This document shows, one piece after another, positions 1-8,730 of a stretch of DNA of 64,000 nucleotides. Position 1 is the first letter of the stretch. Every line of letters begins with the position of its first letter. This stretch comes from Brevibacterium limosum (GTDB lineage Bacteria > Actinomycetota > Actinomycetes > Actinomycetales > Brevibacteriaceae): positions 3,472,001 to 3,536,000 of the forward strand of contig NZ_CP050154.1 of assembly GCF_011617705.1 (NCBI RefSeq). The letters are read 5' to 3'. The position numbers were made by a program, and so were the translations under genes. The notes under the pieces are model-generated. The model was not told the origin of the DNA. It did no database searches and saw only the letters and a list, made by a program, of their open reading frames with translations.

Positions 1-1
1 A

Positions 2-571
2 CATGACGGGCCGCCGCGCGCCCGCGTCATCCTCGGCATCGTCCCCGATCAGCCCGCCGAGGTGATCGCCGCCGCCGCGGACTATGCCGCCCACTTCGAC
101 GCCGAGCTCGTCTGCGCCCACGTCGACGACTCCCGCTATAACGTCGAGACCCGCCCCGACGGAACTGTGCGCTCGATGCCCATCGATCCGGACACCACGG
201 CCGAGGCGGCCACCGAATTCGACCCCGATCTCCAGGACCGCATCGCTGCCGCCCTGGCAGGAACGGACGTCGCTTGGTCGACCCGGGCGCTGGCGGGGTC
301 TCCGGCGCAGGAACTCGATCGGCTCGCCGATGCGCTCGACGCCCGGATGATCGTCCTCGGAGTCCGGCGCGCGGGAATCCGCGGCTCGCTGCACGAGTTC
401 TTCAACGGCTCGGTCGCGATCCAGCTCTCGAGGCACCAGCATCGCCCGCTCGTCGTCGTCCCGCTGGCCACCGACAAAGACGGCATGGACGACCCCGAAG
501 CTCCTGCGACGTCGCCGCCCCCAGGCGCCTCCCCCACTGCTGAGCTGCAAACCGGCGAGGGCGAGCAGTGA
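2..571 (+). CDS. Universal stress protein (UspA family), 5' end outside window
   Basis: The reading frame is open from the first bases of the window, so the true start lies upstream. About 189 residues are visible. The start of the visible part reads as a first beta strand (RVILGIVPD), and the GTG at 62 would delete it, so I do not use that codon. Near residue 120 a segment GIRG followed seven residues later by GS resembles the nucleotide-binding G-2x-G-9x-G(S/T) loop, and the strand PLVVVPL closes the domain. After it comes a tail of about 40 residues rich in Pro, Ala and Glu, probably disordered. The stop overlaps the GTG start of the next gene by 4 nt, so the two are probably translationally coupled. 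Usp proteins bind ATP in the cytoplasm during stress; the specific role here is unknown. Confidence 0.85.
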   Translation, partial: HDGPPRARVILGIVPDQPAEVIAAAADYAAHFDAELVCAHVDDSRYNVETRPDGTVRSMPIDPDTTAEAATEFDPDLQDRIAAALAGTDVAWSTRALAGSPAQELDRLADALDARMIVLGVRRAGIRGSLHEFFNGSVAIQLSRHQHRPLVVVPLATDKDGMDDPEAPATSPPPGASPTAELQTGEGEQ

Positions 572-1083
572 CCCGGCCGGTCCACCTCCGTCTGTCCTAT
601 CTGGGGCTCGCGTTCGTCGGCGGCACGGCCGGCACGGCCGCACGCGAAGCGGTCAGCTTGGGTATGCCGGCCGTCGGCGGTGTGCCGTGGGCGATTCTCA
701 CGGTGAACATCCTCGGCGCGTTCTTGCTCGGGCTGCTGTTGGATTCCCTGGCGCTCAGCGGTCCCGACGAGGGGTGGCGCCGGAGAGCACGGATCCTCGT
801 CGGAACCGGTTTTATGGGCGGATTCACCACGTACAGTGCTCTGGCCGCGGATACGGCCGGCCTTCTCGGCGCGGGCCACGGCGGTGCGAGCAGTCCCGGT
901 GTCGGTCTCGCCTACGGAGTGGGCACGGTGCTCATCGGCGGACTCGCCACATTCGCGGGCATCGCCACGGCGACGGCGCTCCACAGCCGACGCGGAGTCG
1001 AGCCCGGCGGACTCGACTCCGTCATCTGTGCAGACGAACTCCGGATCGGTCCGAGCAGACTCGGATCCGACGAGAGGCGGTGA
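568..1083 (+). CDS. crcB: Fluoride channel subunit FluC/CrcB, first copy
   Basis: A membrane protein of 171 residues with four hydrophobic segments. It carries the FluC signatures TVNILGAFLLG (pore Asn followed by the small-residue helix) and GTGFMGGFTTYSA (the central Na+-site and Phe-box region). FluC proteins are dual-topology dimeric channels that let toxic cytoplasmic fluoride leave the cell. The GTG start sits inside the stop of the upstream stress protein. A second FluC gene follows after 6 nt, and paired genes of this kind usually encode antiparallel heterodimers. A tail of about 40 residues after the last helix (ending RIGPSRLGSDERR) is longer than usual for the roughly 120-residue family. 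Confidence 0.93.
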   Translation: MTRPVHLRLSYLGLAFVGGTAGTAAREAVSLGMPAVGGVPWAILTVNILGAFLLGLLLDSLALSGPDEGWRRRARILVGTGFMGGFTTYSALAADTAGLLGAGHGGASSPGVGLAYGVGTVLIGGLATFAGIATATALHSRRGVEPGGLDSVICADELRIGPSRLGSDERR

Positions 1084-1089
1084 GGCGAA

Positions 1090-1467
1090 GTGACTGCACT
1101 GGTCTTCATCGCACTCGCCGTCGCCGGCGGGTTGGGGGCTACGGCGCGGATGCTGCTCGATGGGCTCATCAAGTCCTGCATGAGCGTCGCCCTGCCGTGG
1201 GGGACGATCATCATCAACGTCTCCGGATCGCTGGCGCTGGGAGTGCTCACCGGAGCGGCGGCGGCCCATGTCCTCCCCGAGTCCTGGCACCTGGTGCTCG
1301 GCACCGGGTTCCTCGGCGGGTATACGACGTTCTCAACGGCGAGCTTCGAGACCATCCGACTGATCCAGGAACGCCGCTGGACCGCTGGGCTGGTCAATGG
1401 GCTCGGCACCCTCCTCGTCTCCACCGCGGCCGCGGCACTCGGGCTGTGGCTGGGCGGACTGGCCTGA
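1090..1467 (+). CDS. crcB: Fluoride channel subunit FluC/CrcB, second copy
   Basis: A protein of 125 residues, the usual family length, with four membrane helices and the motifs IINVSGSLALG and GTGFLGGYTTFST. It starts with GTG 6 nt after the previous FluC gene. The two differ clearly in sequence, which fits a heterodimeric channel in which one subunit is inserted in each orientation, rather than a recent duplication. Such pairs are common in actinobacteria and Bacillus. Confidence 0.93.
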   Translation: MTALVFIALAVAGGLGATARMLLDGLIKSCMSVALPWGTIIINVSGSLALGVLTGAAAAHVLPESWHLVLGTGFLGGYTTFSTASFETIRLIQERRWTAGLVNGLGTLLVSTAAAALGLWLGGLA

Positions 1468-1574
1468 AGACCGCCGCCCTGAGCGGCTCCCACCGGCTCC
1501 GTGCCCCTACCGGATGAGAGCATTCTCATTGCCGCTCCCCTCGAACCGAGCACTGGGTCGCCCATACTGGAGGT

Positions 1575-1904
1575 ATGGGGCGTTTCGGTTGGCTGCTGAT
1601 CATCGGAACAGCTGTGCTCGCCGCACTCGCCTTGTTCGGGCTGGACCGGTCCATCGACGGTGGTGACACACAGCTGGGTCCGCCGGTCATCGTCCCCTCC
1701 GGCAACTCGGCTCCGGCGCCCGCGCCGGACGCGCCCGCCGACGAACCGACAGCAGAGCCCTCCGTGACGCCAAGCCCCTCGAACACACCGAATCCGCCCT
1801 CATCCGGTCCTCCCACCGGTGCCGACCGCATCACTCCCGAACCGCCGCGCTCGGCCGGTGACCGCAATGCCGACAGGGACGGTAGCGATGACGACGATGA
1901 CTGA
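1575..1904 (+). CDS. Small membrane-anchored Pro/Ala/Asp-rich protein, unknown function
   Basis: A 109-residue protein with one N-terminal hydrophobic helix (about residues 5-22), then a low-complexity stretch rich in Pro, Ser, Thr and Glu and an acidic end of five consecutive Asp. It has no recognisable domain. The Pro-rich part is probably outside the membrane. The gene ends 17 nt inside the start of the sensor kinase gene, so it probably belongs to that transcript and could be an accessory of the kinase; this is an inference from position only. The frame is conserved enough to keep a credible helix and an overlap, but the composition could also arise by chance. Confidence 0.55.
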   Translation: MGRFGWLLIIGTAVLAALALFGLDRSIDGGDTQLGPPVIVPSGNSAPAPAPDAPADEPTAEPSVTPSPSNTPNPPSSGPPTGADRITPEPPRSAGDRNADRDGSDDDDD

Positions 1905-3318
1905 TCGTCGCCGGGGCACCAGTGCGCGAACCCGGATCCTCGCCTGGATCATGCTTGTTCTCACCGTCGCGGTCTTCATCATCGTCACCTCCACAGCCCG
2001 GGCGGAGCTGGCGGGGGTGCGCTCCCACGCCGGCGCCGAACTCGAACACGAGGTCACGAAATTCCGCGACTTTGCGGCCAGACCCGACCCCGCCGATGAT
2101 CGCCCCTACACCTCGGTGAGGGACCTGATGACGAGTCACCTGCAGAACAATCTGCCCGAGCACACAGAGACCTTCTTCTCCATCGTCGACGGTCAGGAGG
2201 ATCAGCGCAGCGCCGACACCCCACCGCTGCGACTCGATCAGGATCCCGATTTCATCGCTGTGGCGTCCGAGACGACGACGCCGCGCTCAGGGGAGATGAA
2301 GACATCCGTCGGGCCCGTCGCCTATGCGATCGTGCCCGTCGAGATCGAGGGGCAGCCGCAGCGAGCTCAGCTGGTCATCATCGAATTCCTCGCTTCCGAC
2401 CTCGACGAAGCATGGACGACGATCTGGACGATGTCCTCGGTGGCCGTGGTCGCTCTCGTCGCCGCAGGATTCCTCGGCTGGATCGTCGCCGGGCGCGTTC
2501 TCGAACCCATCCGACGCCTGCGCGAGACCGCCGCGGGCATCGGCGAAGACGAACTGAGCCGCCGCATCGAGGTCACCGGCAACGATGACGTGGCACAGCT
2601 CGGCGTCACCTTCAATCGGATGCTCGACCGGCTCGAAGCGGCCTTCGACGGACAACGGCAGCTGCTCGACGATGCCGGACACGAGCTGCGCACCCCGATC
2701 ACAGTCGTGCGCGGGCAGCTGCAGGTCATGGGAGACGAGCCTGAGGACCGGCAGAGCACCCTGGACCTGGTCGATGACGAGCTGCAGCGGATGTCCCGAC
2801 TCGTCGATGACCTCGTCATGCTCGCCCGCAGCGAACGGCCGGACTTCCTCGACCTTGCGAACACCGACCTCATGGACCTCGTCATCAGCAGCTTTTCGAA
2901 GGCCAGCGCCCTAGCCCCGCGGAATTGGATCATCGACGCGGCTCCCGAGGGCTTCGGCCTCGTCGATGAAGAGCGTTTGACCCAAGCGCTGCTGCAGCTG
3001 GCCTCGAACGCCGTCGACCACACCGGACCCGAAGACACCATCGCCTTCGGCGGCCATCTCGACGGCGACACCGTGCGACTGTGGGTCCGCGATACCGGTG
3101 CCGGCATCGCCGTCGAGGACCAGGAACGGATCTTCGAACGCTTCGCCAAAGGACGCACGGCCCGCAGCGGTCGGAAGGGCACCGGCCTGGGACTGACGAT
3201 CGTCGACCGCATCGCCCGCGCCCACGGAGGTACGGTGAGCGTGAAGTCCGACGCAGGAAAAGGCGCACTGTTCACACTCACCCTGCCCTGGCACGGTAAA
3301 GAAGGAGACGGCCGTTGA
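1888..3318 (+). CDS. Two-component sensor histidine kinase (HAMP, HisKA, HATPase)
   Basis: I choose the ATG at 1888 (476 residues) because the GGGA-type ribosome site lies just before it; an in-frame codon at 1819 would add a basic non-membrane leader. Order: TM helix near residues 15-35, an extracellular segment of about 140 residues with no family I recognise, a second TM helix near 180-200, HAMP, a dimerisation helix with the phospho-acceptor His265 in DDAGHELRTP, then an ATPase domain with N box (QLASNAVDHT), DTGAGI and the G box GRKGTGLGL. It phosphorylates the regulator encoded immediately downstream, whose TTG start overlaps this stop. The stimulus is unknown; the DUF4956 and polyphosphate polymerase-like genes that follow suggest an envelope or phosphate cue, which is inference. 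Confidence 0.92.
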   Translation: MTTMTDRRRGTSARTRILAWIMLVLTVAVFIIVTSTARAELAGVRSHAGAELEHEVTKFRDFAARPDPADDRPYTSVRDLMTSHLQNNLPEHTETFFSIVDGQEDQRSADTPPLRLDQDPDFIAVASETTTPRSGEMKTSVGPVAYAIVPVEIEGQPQRAQLVIIEFLASDLDEAWTTIWTMSSVAVVALVAAGFLGWIVAGRVLEPIRRLRETAAGIGEDELSRRIEVTGNDDVAQLGVTFNRMLDRLEAAFDGQRQLLDDAGHELRTPITVVRGQLQVMGDEPEDRQSTLDLVDDELQRMSRLVDDLVMLARSERPDFLDLANTDLMDLVISSFSKASALAPRNWIIDAAPEGFGLVDEERLTQALLQLASNAVDHTGPEDTIAFGGHLDGDTVRLWVRDTGAGIAVEDQERIFERFAKGRTARSGRKGTGLGLTIVDRIARAHGGTVSVKSDAGKGALFTLTLPWHGKEGDGR

Positions 3319-3983
3319 CACGCATTCTCATCGTCGAGGACGAAGACCGCATCTCGTCGTTCATCGCCAAGGGTCTGGCTGCCGAGGGCTTCGCCGCCGA
3401 GGTGACCGAGGACGGACACATGGCCGTCGAGTTCGTCCGCGGCGGCGGCTTCGACCTCGTCATCCTCGATTTGGGACTGCCCGGCCTCGACGGCTTCAGC
3501 GTGCTGCGGATGATTCGGGCCGAACGTCACGACCTGCCCGTCATCATCCTCACTGCTCGTGAATCCATCGAGGACACTGTCGCCGGGCTCTCCAGCGGCG
3601 CCGATGACTACATGCGCAAACCCTTCGCCTTCGACGAGCTCCTCGCTCGGGTGCGGTTGCGCTTGCGACCAGTCGACGCGCAGGAGGCGACCGTGCTGCG
3701 CGCTGGAGACCTCGCCGTCGATATCCGCACGCGACGCGCCCTCGTCGGGGACAAAGCGATCGAGCTGAGCTCTCGAGAGTTCACGCTGCTCGAGGCCTTC
3801 CTCAGGCACCCCGACCAGGTGCTCAGCCGCGCTCAGCTGCTCAGCCGAGTCTGGGGACTCGACTTCGACCCCGGCTCGAATGTCGTCGACGTCTATGTGC
3901 GCTACCTGCGGGAAAAGCTCGGCCGGGGCACCATTGAGACTGTGCGCGGGGCCGGGTATCGGCTCAGTGTGCCGAAGATGTGA
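3315..3983 (+). CDS. OmpR/PhoB-family response regulator
   Basis: A 222-residue regulator. The receiver domain has the acidic pocket EDED near residue 8, phosphorylation site Asp52 in LVILDLGLPG, and Lys in YMRKPF. A winged-helix DNA-binding domain follows, with SSREFTLLEAFLRHP, VDVYVRYLREKL and the terminal TVRGAGYRL typical of the OmpR class. The TTG start overlaps the kinase stop by 4 nt, which supports a cognate pair. Targets probably include the two genes beginning at 4060, separated from this gene by 76 nt that could hold a promoter. Confidence 0.93.
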   Translation: MTRILIVEDEDRISSFIAKGLAAEGFAAEVTEDGHMAVEFVRGGGFDLVILDLGLPGLDGFSVLRMIRAERHDLPVIILTARESIEDTVAGLSSGADDYMRKPFAFDELLARVRLRLRPVDAQEATVLRAGDLAVDIRTRRALVGDKAIELSSREFTLLEAFLRHPDQVLSRAQLLSRVWGLDFDPGSNVVDVYVRYLREKLGRGTIETVRGAGYRLSVPKM

Positions 3984-4059
3984 AGACTCTAACCTTCCCC
4001 TCATCATTGTCTTAACTGCGATGAGCAATCTGGTGAATGAACATCAACTAGGAGGAAAC

Positions 4060-4704
4060 ATGTCATTCGCCATTGCCCTGGCCACCGATCTCATTGCGAT
4101 CTTCGTGCTCGCCTACGTTCTGTACTTCCGCAGGCATCGTCGGCGGGATCTGCTGCTGTCCTATGTCGCACTCAACATCGGTGTCGTCGCGGTCACCTCG
4201 GCGCTGGGCTCGGTCGAGGTCGGCGTCGGGTTGGGCATGGGCCTGTTCGGAATCCTCTCGATCATCCGCCTGCGCTCGGACCAGATCACGCAACAGGAGA
4301 TCGCCTACTACTTCACAGCGCTGGCACTCGGTCTGCTGGCCGGACTGCATCCGAACCCGATCTGGCTCACCCCGCTGCTGTCACTGCTGGTCATCACCGC
4401 CATTGCGATCCTCGACAGCCCACTGATCGCTTCCTCGACGCACCGCCACACCTTCACCGTCGACCGCGCCATCACCGACCGCGATGAGCTCATCGATCAC
4501 CTCAAGGACGTCTTCGATGCCGAAACCGTGCGGGTCGAGGTCCTCGACATCGACATGGTCCGGGACACCACACTGGTCGACATCCGGTACACGACCAAGC
4601 CGGCCCGCACTTCCGCTGCGAATTCCCGCGCCGAGACGGCAGCGGCCTCCCAGCAGAGCGGAACCGTGGCCTGGATGTCGGATTCCAATGCCGAGGTGCG
4701 CTGA
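4060..4704 (+). CDS. DUF4956 integral membrane protein
   Basis: The ATG at 4060 follows a strong GGAGG (4051-4055) and gives 214 residues. There are four hydrophobic segments within about 125 residues, containing the conserved GMGLFGILSIIRLRSD region, then a cytoplasmic domain of about 90 residues with beta-alpha-beta character (HTFTVDRAITDRDELIDHL). This matches the DUF4956 family, whose members regularly sit beside VTC-type polyphosphate polymerase genes, as here. The molecular function is not established. The next start is 2 nt after this stop, so the two proteins are made together. Confidence 0.85.
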   Translation: MSFAIALATDLIAIFVLAYVLYFRRHRRRDLLLSYVALNIGVVAVTSALGSVEVGVGLGMGLFGILSIIRLRSDQITQQEIAYYFTALALGLLAGLHPNPIWLTPLLSLLVITAIAILDSPLIASSTHRHTFTVDRAITDRDELIDHLKDVFDAETVRVEVLDIDMVRDTTLVDIRYTTKPARTSAANSRAETAAASQQSGTVAWMSDSNAEVR

Positions 4705-4705
4705 T

Positions 4706-5542
4706 ATGCACACCCTTGCCGATACGAATCCGGAGAACTCGCTCGCCACCTCATCCGAGGGGACCGCGGCGAGAGATCTGGCCGCCATCGATGCTCAGCT
4801 GGCGAACATGGAGCCGATCACTCTCGCGGAGCTCAACGCTCAGGCCCGGATGATGACCCGCGTGGATCGGAAGTACTTCGTTCCCCGGGAGCTGTTCCTC
4901 GATCTCCTCGTTGCCACCGAAGATGACTTCCAGGTCCTCGAGATCGCCGGCAGGCATCGCTTCGAATACCGGACCGTGTACTTCGACACCCCGGATTTCC
5001 GGTTCTTCCGCGATCATGTGCAGGGTCGACGTCGACGCTTCAAGATCCGCACCCGAACCTATGTCGATACCGGCACCAGTCACCTCGAGGTCAAATCCAA
5101 GGGGTATCGCGGGCAGACGGTCAAGCAGCGCATCATCCACCCCGTCGACCATCCCACGGAGCTGACCGGTGCCGGGCAGAACTTCGTCGATGCCATCCTC
5201 GACCCGCAGGGCGGCGTTTCGGCCAGGCCGCGGGTCAGCGCCGCGGATCTGGCCCCCGTACTAGAGACTGTCTACGATCGCATCACGCTCACTCACGACC
5301 AACAGCGGCTGACCTGCGACCTCGATATCGAGACCCGCAATGGCGGCGAGACCCATGAGGGGCCACGCGATGTCCTCGTCGAGACGAAGAGTGCCGACGG
5401 CGTGAGCATCTGGGACCACCTGCTCAAGCAGGCCGGCATCCGCGAGCACAAAGTGAGCAAGTACTGCGTCGGTGCTTCGCTGCTCAATCCCGAGCTGCCT
5501 GCCAATCCGTGGAACAGGACGATCCGTCGCTTCTTCCGGTGA
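4706..5542 (+). CDS. VTC-domain polyphosphate polymerase-like protein
   Basis: 278 residues. The fold is the triphosphate-tunnel type of the eukaryotic Vtc4 catalytic domain: basic and acidic residues alternate along strands, for example MTRVDRKYFV near residue 50, the YRTVYFDT strand, RRRFKIRTR, and LEVKSKGYRGQ, ending with a Lys in HKVSKYCVG that lies where the family's catalytic Lys would be. Bacterial members are annotated as polyphosphate polymerase domain proteins, but activity is shown for few. It follows a DUF4956 gene with a 1-nt gap. I would expect action on a nucleotide or polyphosphate at the membrane, coupled to the DUF4956 partner; that is inference. Confidence 0.85.
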   Translation: MHTLADTNPENSLATSSEGTAARDLAAIDAQLANMEPITLAELNAQARMMTRVDRKYFVPRELFLDLLVATEDDFQVLEIAGRHRFEYRTVYFDTPDFRFFRDHVQGRRRRFKIRTRTYVDTGTSHLEVKSKGYRGQTVKQRIIHPVDHPTELTGAGQNFVDAILDPQGGVSARPRVSAADLAPVLETVYDRITLTHDQQRLTCDLDIETRNGGETHEGPRDVLVETKSADGVSIWDHLLKQAGIREHKVSKYCVGASLLNPELPANPWNRTIRRFFR

Positions 5543-5545
5543 CAG

Positions 5546-5580
5546 CGCCGTCCGCGAACGCGCTCTCCCCGCGGACGGCG
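5546..5580. terminator. Bidirectional terminator-like hairpin
   Basis: A perfect 11-bp inverted repeat, CGCCGTCCGCG at 5546-5556 and its complement at 5570-5580, with a 13-nt loop. It fills the gap between two convergent genes (stop at 5542, stop at 5587), so it can serve both. No long T tract follows. Confidence 0.7.
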
Positions 5581-5586
5581 TTCAGC

Positions 5587-6663
5587 TCACTTGTACGCGC
5601 GGTGGTACTGAGCCGGCCGGTAGTCGATGTCGAAGCGCAGGGCGTCGGCGGCGCGCAGCGCGAAGTTCGGATCGCGCAGGTACTCGCGGCCCACGAGGAT
5701 CGCATCGGCCTGGCCGGTGGCCAGGATGTGCTCACCCTGGAACGGTTCGCTGATGAGACCGACGGCCGCAGTCGGCAAGCCCGATCCCTTACGCACGCCC
5801 GCGGCCAGGTTCGTCTGGTAGCCGGGACCGACAGGAATCGTCGCCATCACATTGCCGCCTGAGGAGACGTCGATGAGGTCGACGCCATGCTCCTTGAGCC
5901 GACCGGCGACCTCGACCGTGTCCTCGAGCGTGAGGCCCTCCTCGGTCCAGTCCGTCGCGGACAGGCGCACGAACACGGGAACCTGTTCGCCCACCTCGGC
6001 GCGGGTGGCATCGACGATCTCGACCAGCAGACGGGCCCGGTTCTCCACGGTTCCACCGTAGGAATCGGTGCGGGTGTTGCTCAGCGGGGACAGGAACTCG
6101 TGGAGGAGGTATCCGTGTGCGGCGTGGATCTCGACGAAGTCGAACCCGGCCTCGATCGCCCGGCGGGCCGAGGATCGGAAGGCCGCGACCACCTCGGCGA
6201 TCTCTGCCTCGGTCAGGGCGCGCGGTTCGGCAAGGCCGTCGAAGGCCAGCGCGGACGGGGCCAAGGTCTGCCAGCCGCCCTCGTCGACGGGCAGGCTGCC
6301 GTCGTGGTCGGTCCCCCACTCCGGATAGGTCGAGGCCTTGCGCCCCGCATGGGCGAGCTGGATGCCCGCTGCAGCGCCCTGGGAATGGAGGAAATCGACG
6401 ATGGGGACGAAGGCATCGCGCTGCTCGTCGTTCCACAGTCCCAGGTCCTTGGCCGAGATCCGCGCCTCCGGAGTGACCCCGGTGGCCTCGACGATGACGG
6501 CGCCAGCGCCGCCGCGGGCCATGCCACCGTAATGGACGGTGTGCCAAGGCGCCGGGACCCCGTCGAGAGTCTCGACGGAGTACTGGCACATGGGCGGAAC
6601 CCAGATGCGGTTGCGGAAGGTCAGGCCGCGCAGAGTGAGCGGTTCGAACAGCAGATGAGACAT
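5587..6663 (-). CDS. NADH:flavin oxidoreductase, Old Yellow Enzyme family (YqjM-like)
   Basis: 358 residues, an FMN-binding TIM barrel. Cys26 in PPMCQYS is the redox-tuning Cys of the YqjM subclass; HAAHGYLLHEF carries the substrate-binding His pair, and NTRTDSYGG and the C-terminal VGREYLRDP are standard. The enzyme should reduce activated C=C bonds with NADPH in the cytoplasm. It is transcribed away from an ArsR-type regulator gene across a 199-bp region with repeated TTCGTAC motifs, so that regulator probably controls it, perhaps in response to electrophiles or quinones. Confidence 0.92.
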   Translation of the reverse strand: MSHLLFEPLTLRGLTFRNRIWVPPMCQYSVETLDGVPAPWHTVHYGGMARGGAGAVIVEATGVTPEARISAKDLGLWNDEQRDAFVPIVDFLHSQGAAAGIQLAHAGRKASTYPEWGTDHDGSLPVDEGGWQTLAPSALAFDGLAEPRALTEAEIAEVVAAFRSSARRAIEAGFDFVEIHAAHGYLLHEFLSPLSNTRTDSYGGTVENRARLLVEIVDATRAEVGEQVPVFVRLSATDWTEEGLTLEDTVEVAGRLKEHGVDLIDVSSGGNVMATIPVGPGYQTNLAAGVRKGSGLPTAAVGLISEPFQGEHILATGQADAILVGREYLRDPNFALRAADALRFDIDYRPAQYHRAYK

Positions 6664-6699
6664 GGCACCTCGTGATCTCGTCGAGATTGGTCGTTCGGA

Positions 6700-6775
6700 A
6701 GTATGAGATTCTTCGTACTTCGAGTTCGCACTTTACTACGATAAATTTCGTACTACCAAATATTTCGTACAATAG
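6700..6775. promoter_or_regulatory. Divergent promoter region with repeated TTCGTAC motifs
   Basis: An A/T-rich island in otherwise G/C-rich DNA between the ene-reductase and the ArsR-type regulator. TTCGTAC occurs at 6712, 6747 and 6764. The dyad TACGA-N6-TCGTA spans 6737-6752, and a longer imperfect dyad AAGTA/TACTT flanks 6699-6720. TACAAT at 6768-6773 could be the -10 of the regulator gene. The arrangement suits binding of a dimeric ArsR-family repressor. Confidence 0.6.
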
Positions 6776-6862
6776 AGGGAGACGACACCATCCGCGACCG
6801 GTGGCTGCCTCGACAGCCGACGCCGCCGCAGACCGACACGATGGCGAGACGGGAGGCTCCTG

Positions 6863-7186
6863 ATGCGCACACTCGACCACCCCAGCCGGGACGAGATGAG
6901 ACTGGACACCGTGCTGGCCGCACTCGCCGACCCGGTTCGCCGCACCGTCGCCTGCAAGCTCAACGACGCTTTCGGCCATCACGCGTGCGCGACCTTCGAG
7001 CTGCCGGTGTCGAAGTCCACGGCGACCTACCACTTCCGCACACTGCGCGAAGCGGGAGTGATCCGCCAGGAATATGAGGGCACGAAGATCATGAACACGC
7101 TGCGCAAGGATGACCTCGACGCCCGCTTCCCCGGCCTCCTCGACGCCGTCTTCGCCGCTCAGGACATCGAGCGCGGCGAGGCGTGA
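6863..7186 (+). CDS. ArsR-family (helix-turn-helix) transcriptional regulator
   Basis: 107 residues, ATG preceded by GGGAGG. A winged helix covers most of the protein: ALADPVRRTVACKL near residue 20, recognition helix SKSTATYHFRTLREAGVI, and a short wing EYEGTKIMNTLR. Two Cys (CKL, CATF) are present but not in the CxC metal-site position, so metal sensing is not evident. It is divergent from the ene-reductase gene and probably represses it and itself through the TTCGTAC repeats. Confidence 0.88.
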   Translation: MRTLDHPSRDEMRLDTVLAALADPVRRTVACKLNDAFGHHACATFELPVSKSTATYHFRTLREAGVIRQEYEGTKIMNTLRKDDLDARFPGLLDAVFAAQDIERGEA

Positions 7187-7225
7187 GATACGCGTCCGAT
7201 AACTGGCCCCGACGGGATGTGAGCC

Positions 7226-8695
7226 TCAGCTCCCGACCGGCTGGCCATCCTGCCGGTCCTTGGCGCGACCGCGGGCGAGATCGACCAGCCCGATGACTCC
7301 GGCGAAGACGATGACGAGCGCGATGAACCCGAAGCCCGCGACGATGGCCGCGCCGTATCCGGCCATCGGCTGGACGACGAAGAACACGGCGGTGACGATC
7401 GCGATGCCGATGGCCGTGCCCACTCGCTGCCCGGTCTGCATCACGCCGCCGGAGCTTCCCGCGTAGTCGACGGGCACCTCGGCCAGAGTGAGAGTCTGAT
7501 TCGGGCTGATCGCCATGCCCTGCCCGAGGCCGGTGATCCCGAGCGTGAGGAGCAGCCACCAGATGCTGACTCCCCAGGACTCGTGCGCCAGCACCAGCAG
7601 CGCCGAGGCGACGACCCCGGTCAGACCGATTCCGACGCCGAGGACGACCATCTTCCGTCCGAAGGTGAGCACGACACGTCCGGCCGCCTGTGCGGCGATG
7701 GCCGAGAGCAACGCCGAGGGCAGACCGACGAGACCAGCGTGGAGGGCGGGGAACCCGAGACCGTTCTGCAGGTAGAGCGCCACGATGACCCAGATGCCGG
7801 GCATGCCGACGAAATACATGGACGTCAGCGATGCCCCGTAGGCGAAGCTGCGTGTCTTGAACAGCTGCATGTCGACCATCGGTGATCCGCCTCGGCGGGA
7901 GTACCGGTTCTCCCACCGCACCCACAGCCAGACGACGGCGACGCCGACCGGGACGAGGGCGTAGATCCAGGCCCCTGCGCTGCGTTCGAGGAAGGGCAGC
8001 ATGACCAGCAGCGTGCCCACGCCGAGCAGAACGAGCCCGACCGGGTCGAAGTCGGCGCGACGCCGGCCGTGCGAATCGGACTCGGTGCCGGTGCCGACCC
8101 AGGCGCTCTTCGGCAGCCAGAACCGGCCGAGGATGATTGCGGCCAGGGCGATCGGCACGTTGATGAGGAACGCCGAACGCCATCCCCATTCCTCGCCGAG
8201 CACAGCGATGAGCCCACCGCCGAGGACGGGCCCGATGCCCACGGAGACGCCGACGATCGTGCCGAACATCCCGAACGCGCGACCGCGCACCTTGCCGTGG
8301 AAGTACTGCTGGAGCATCCCCACGCCCTGGGGGCTGAGCAGGCCGGAGCCGAGGCCCATGACGACACGGGCGATGTTGAGCACGAGCGGATCCGGGGACA
8401 GTCCCGAGATGAGGGATCCGAGGGCGAAGACGCTGACGCCGATGACGAAGAGCCGACCGCGGCCGAAGAGGTCGCCGGCTCGGCCGGCGGCGACGAGGAG
8501 CACGCCGAAGGCGAGCGTATAGCCCGAGAGCACCCATTGGATCGCCGAGTTCGAGGCGCCGATCGAGCGCTGCATATCGGGGAGGATGACGTTGACGATC
8601 GAGACGCTGAGCAGCGACATGAACATCGGGACGAGCATCACCGCAAGGATCTTGCGCTGCTCGGCGGTCATGGTCGTCTCGGAAGTATTACCCAT
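7226..8695 (-). CDS. MFS transporter, DHA2 (14-helix drug exporter) family
   Basis: 489 residues with about 14 hydrophobic helices. Motif A-like GRAGDLFGRGRLFVIG after helix 2, the QWVLSGYTLAFG opening of helix 2, and motif C-like GIGPVLGGGLIAVLGEEWGWRSAFLINVP are characteristic of EmrB/QacA-type proton-driven exporters. The substrate cannot be read from the sequence. It is convergent with the ArsR-type regulator; a 3' neighbour on the same strand begins after a terminator, so this gene is probably transcribed alone from the AT-rich start region near 8700. Confidence 0.9.
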   Translation of the reverse strand: MGNTSETTMTAEQRKILAVMLVPMFMSLLSVSIVNVILPDMQRSIGASNSAIQWVLSGYTLAFGVLLVAAGRAGDLFGRGRLFVIGVSVFALGSLISGLSPDPLVLNIARVVMGLGSGLLSPQGVGMLQQYFHGKVRGRAFGMFGTIVGVSVGIGPVLGGGLIAVLGEEWGWRSAFLINVPIALAAIILGRFWLPKSAWVGTGTESDSHGRRRADFDPVGLVLLGVGTLLVMLPFLERSAGAWIYALVPVGVAVVWLWVRWENRYSRRGGSPMVDMQLFKTRSFAYGASLTSMYFVGMPGIWVIVALYLQNGLGFPALHAGLVGLPSALLSAIAAQAAGRVVLTFGRKMVVLGVGIGLTGVVASALLVLAHESWGVSIWWLLLTLGITGLGQGMAISPNQTLTLAEVPVDYAGSSGGVMQTGQRVGTAIGIAIVTAVFFVVQPMAGYGAAIVAGFGFIALVIVFAGVIGLVDLARGRAKDRQDGQPVGS

Positions 8696-8730
8696 TCATA
8701 TAGTTCTACGCCGCCCCGCCGACAAGCACA

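Noticed and set aside
2367..4028. Long antisense open frame (more than 500 codons) opposite the kinase and regulator genes
   Set aside because: A by-product of high third-position G+C; the translation is low-complexity and the opposite strand encodes clear kinase and receiver domains.
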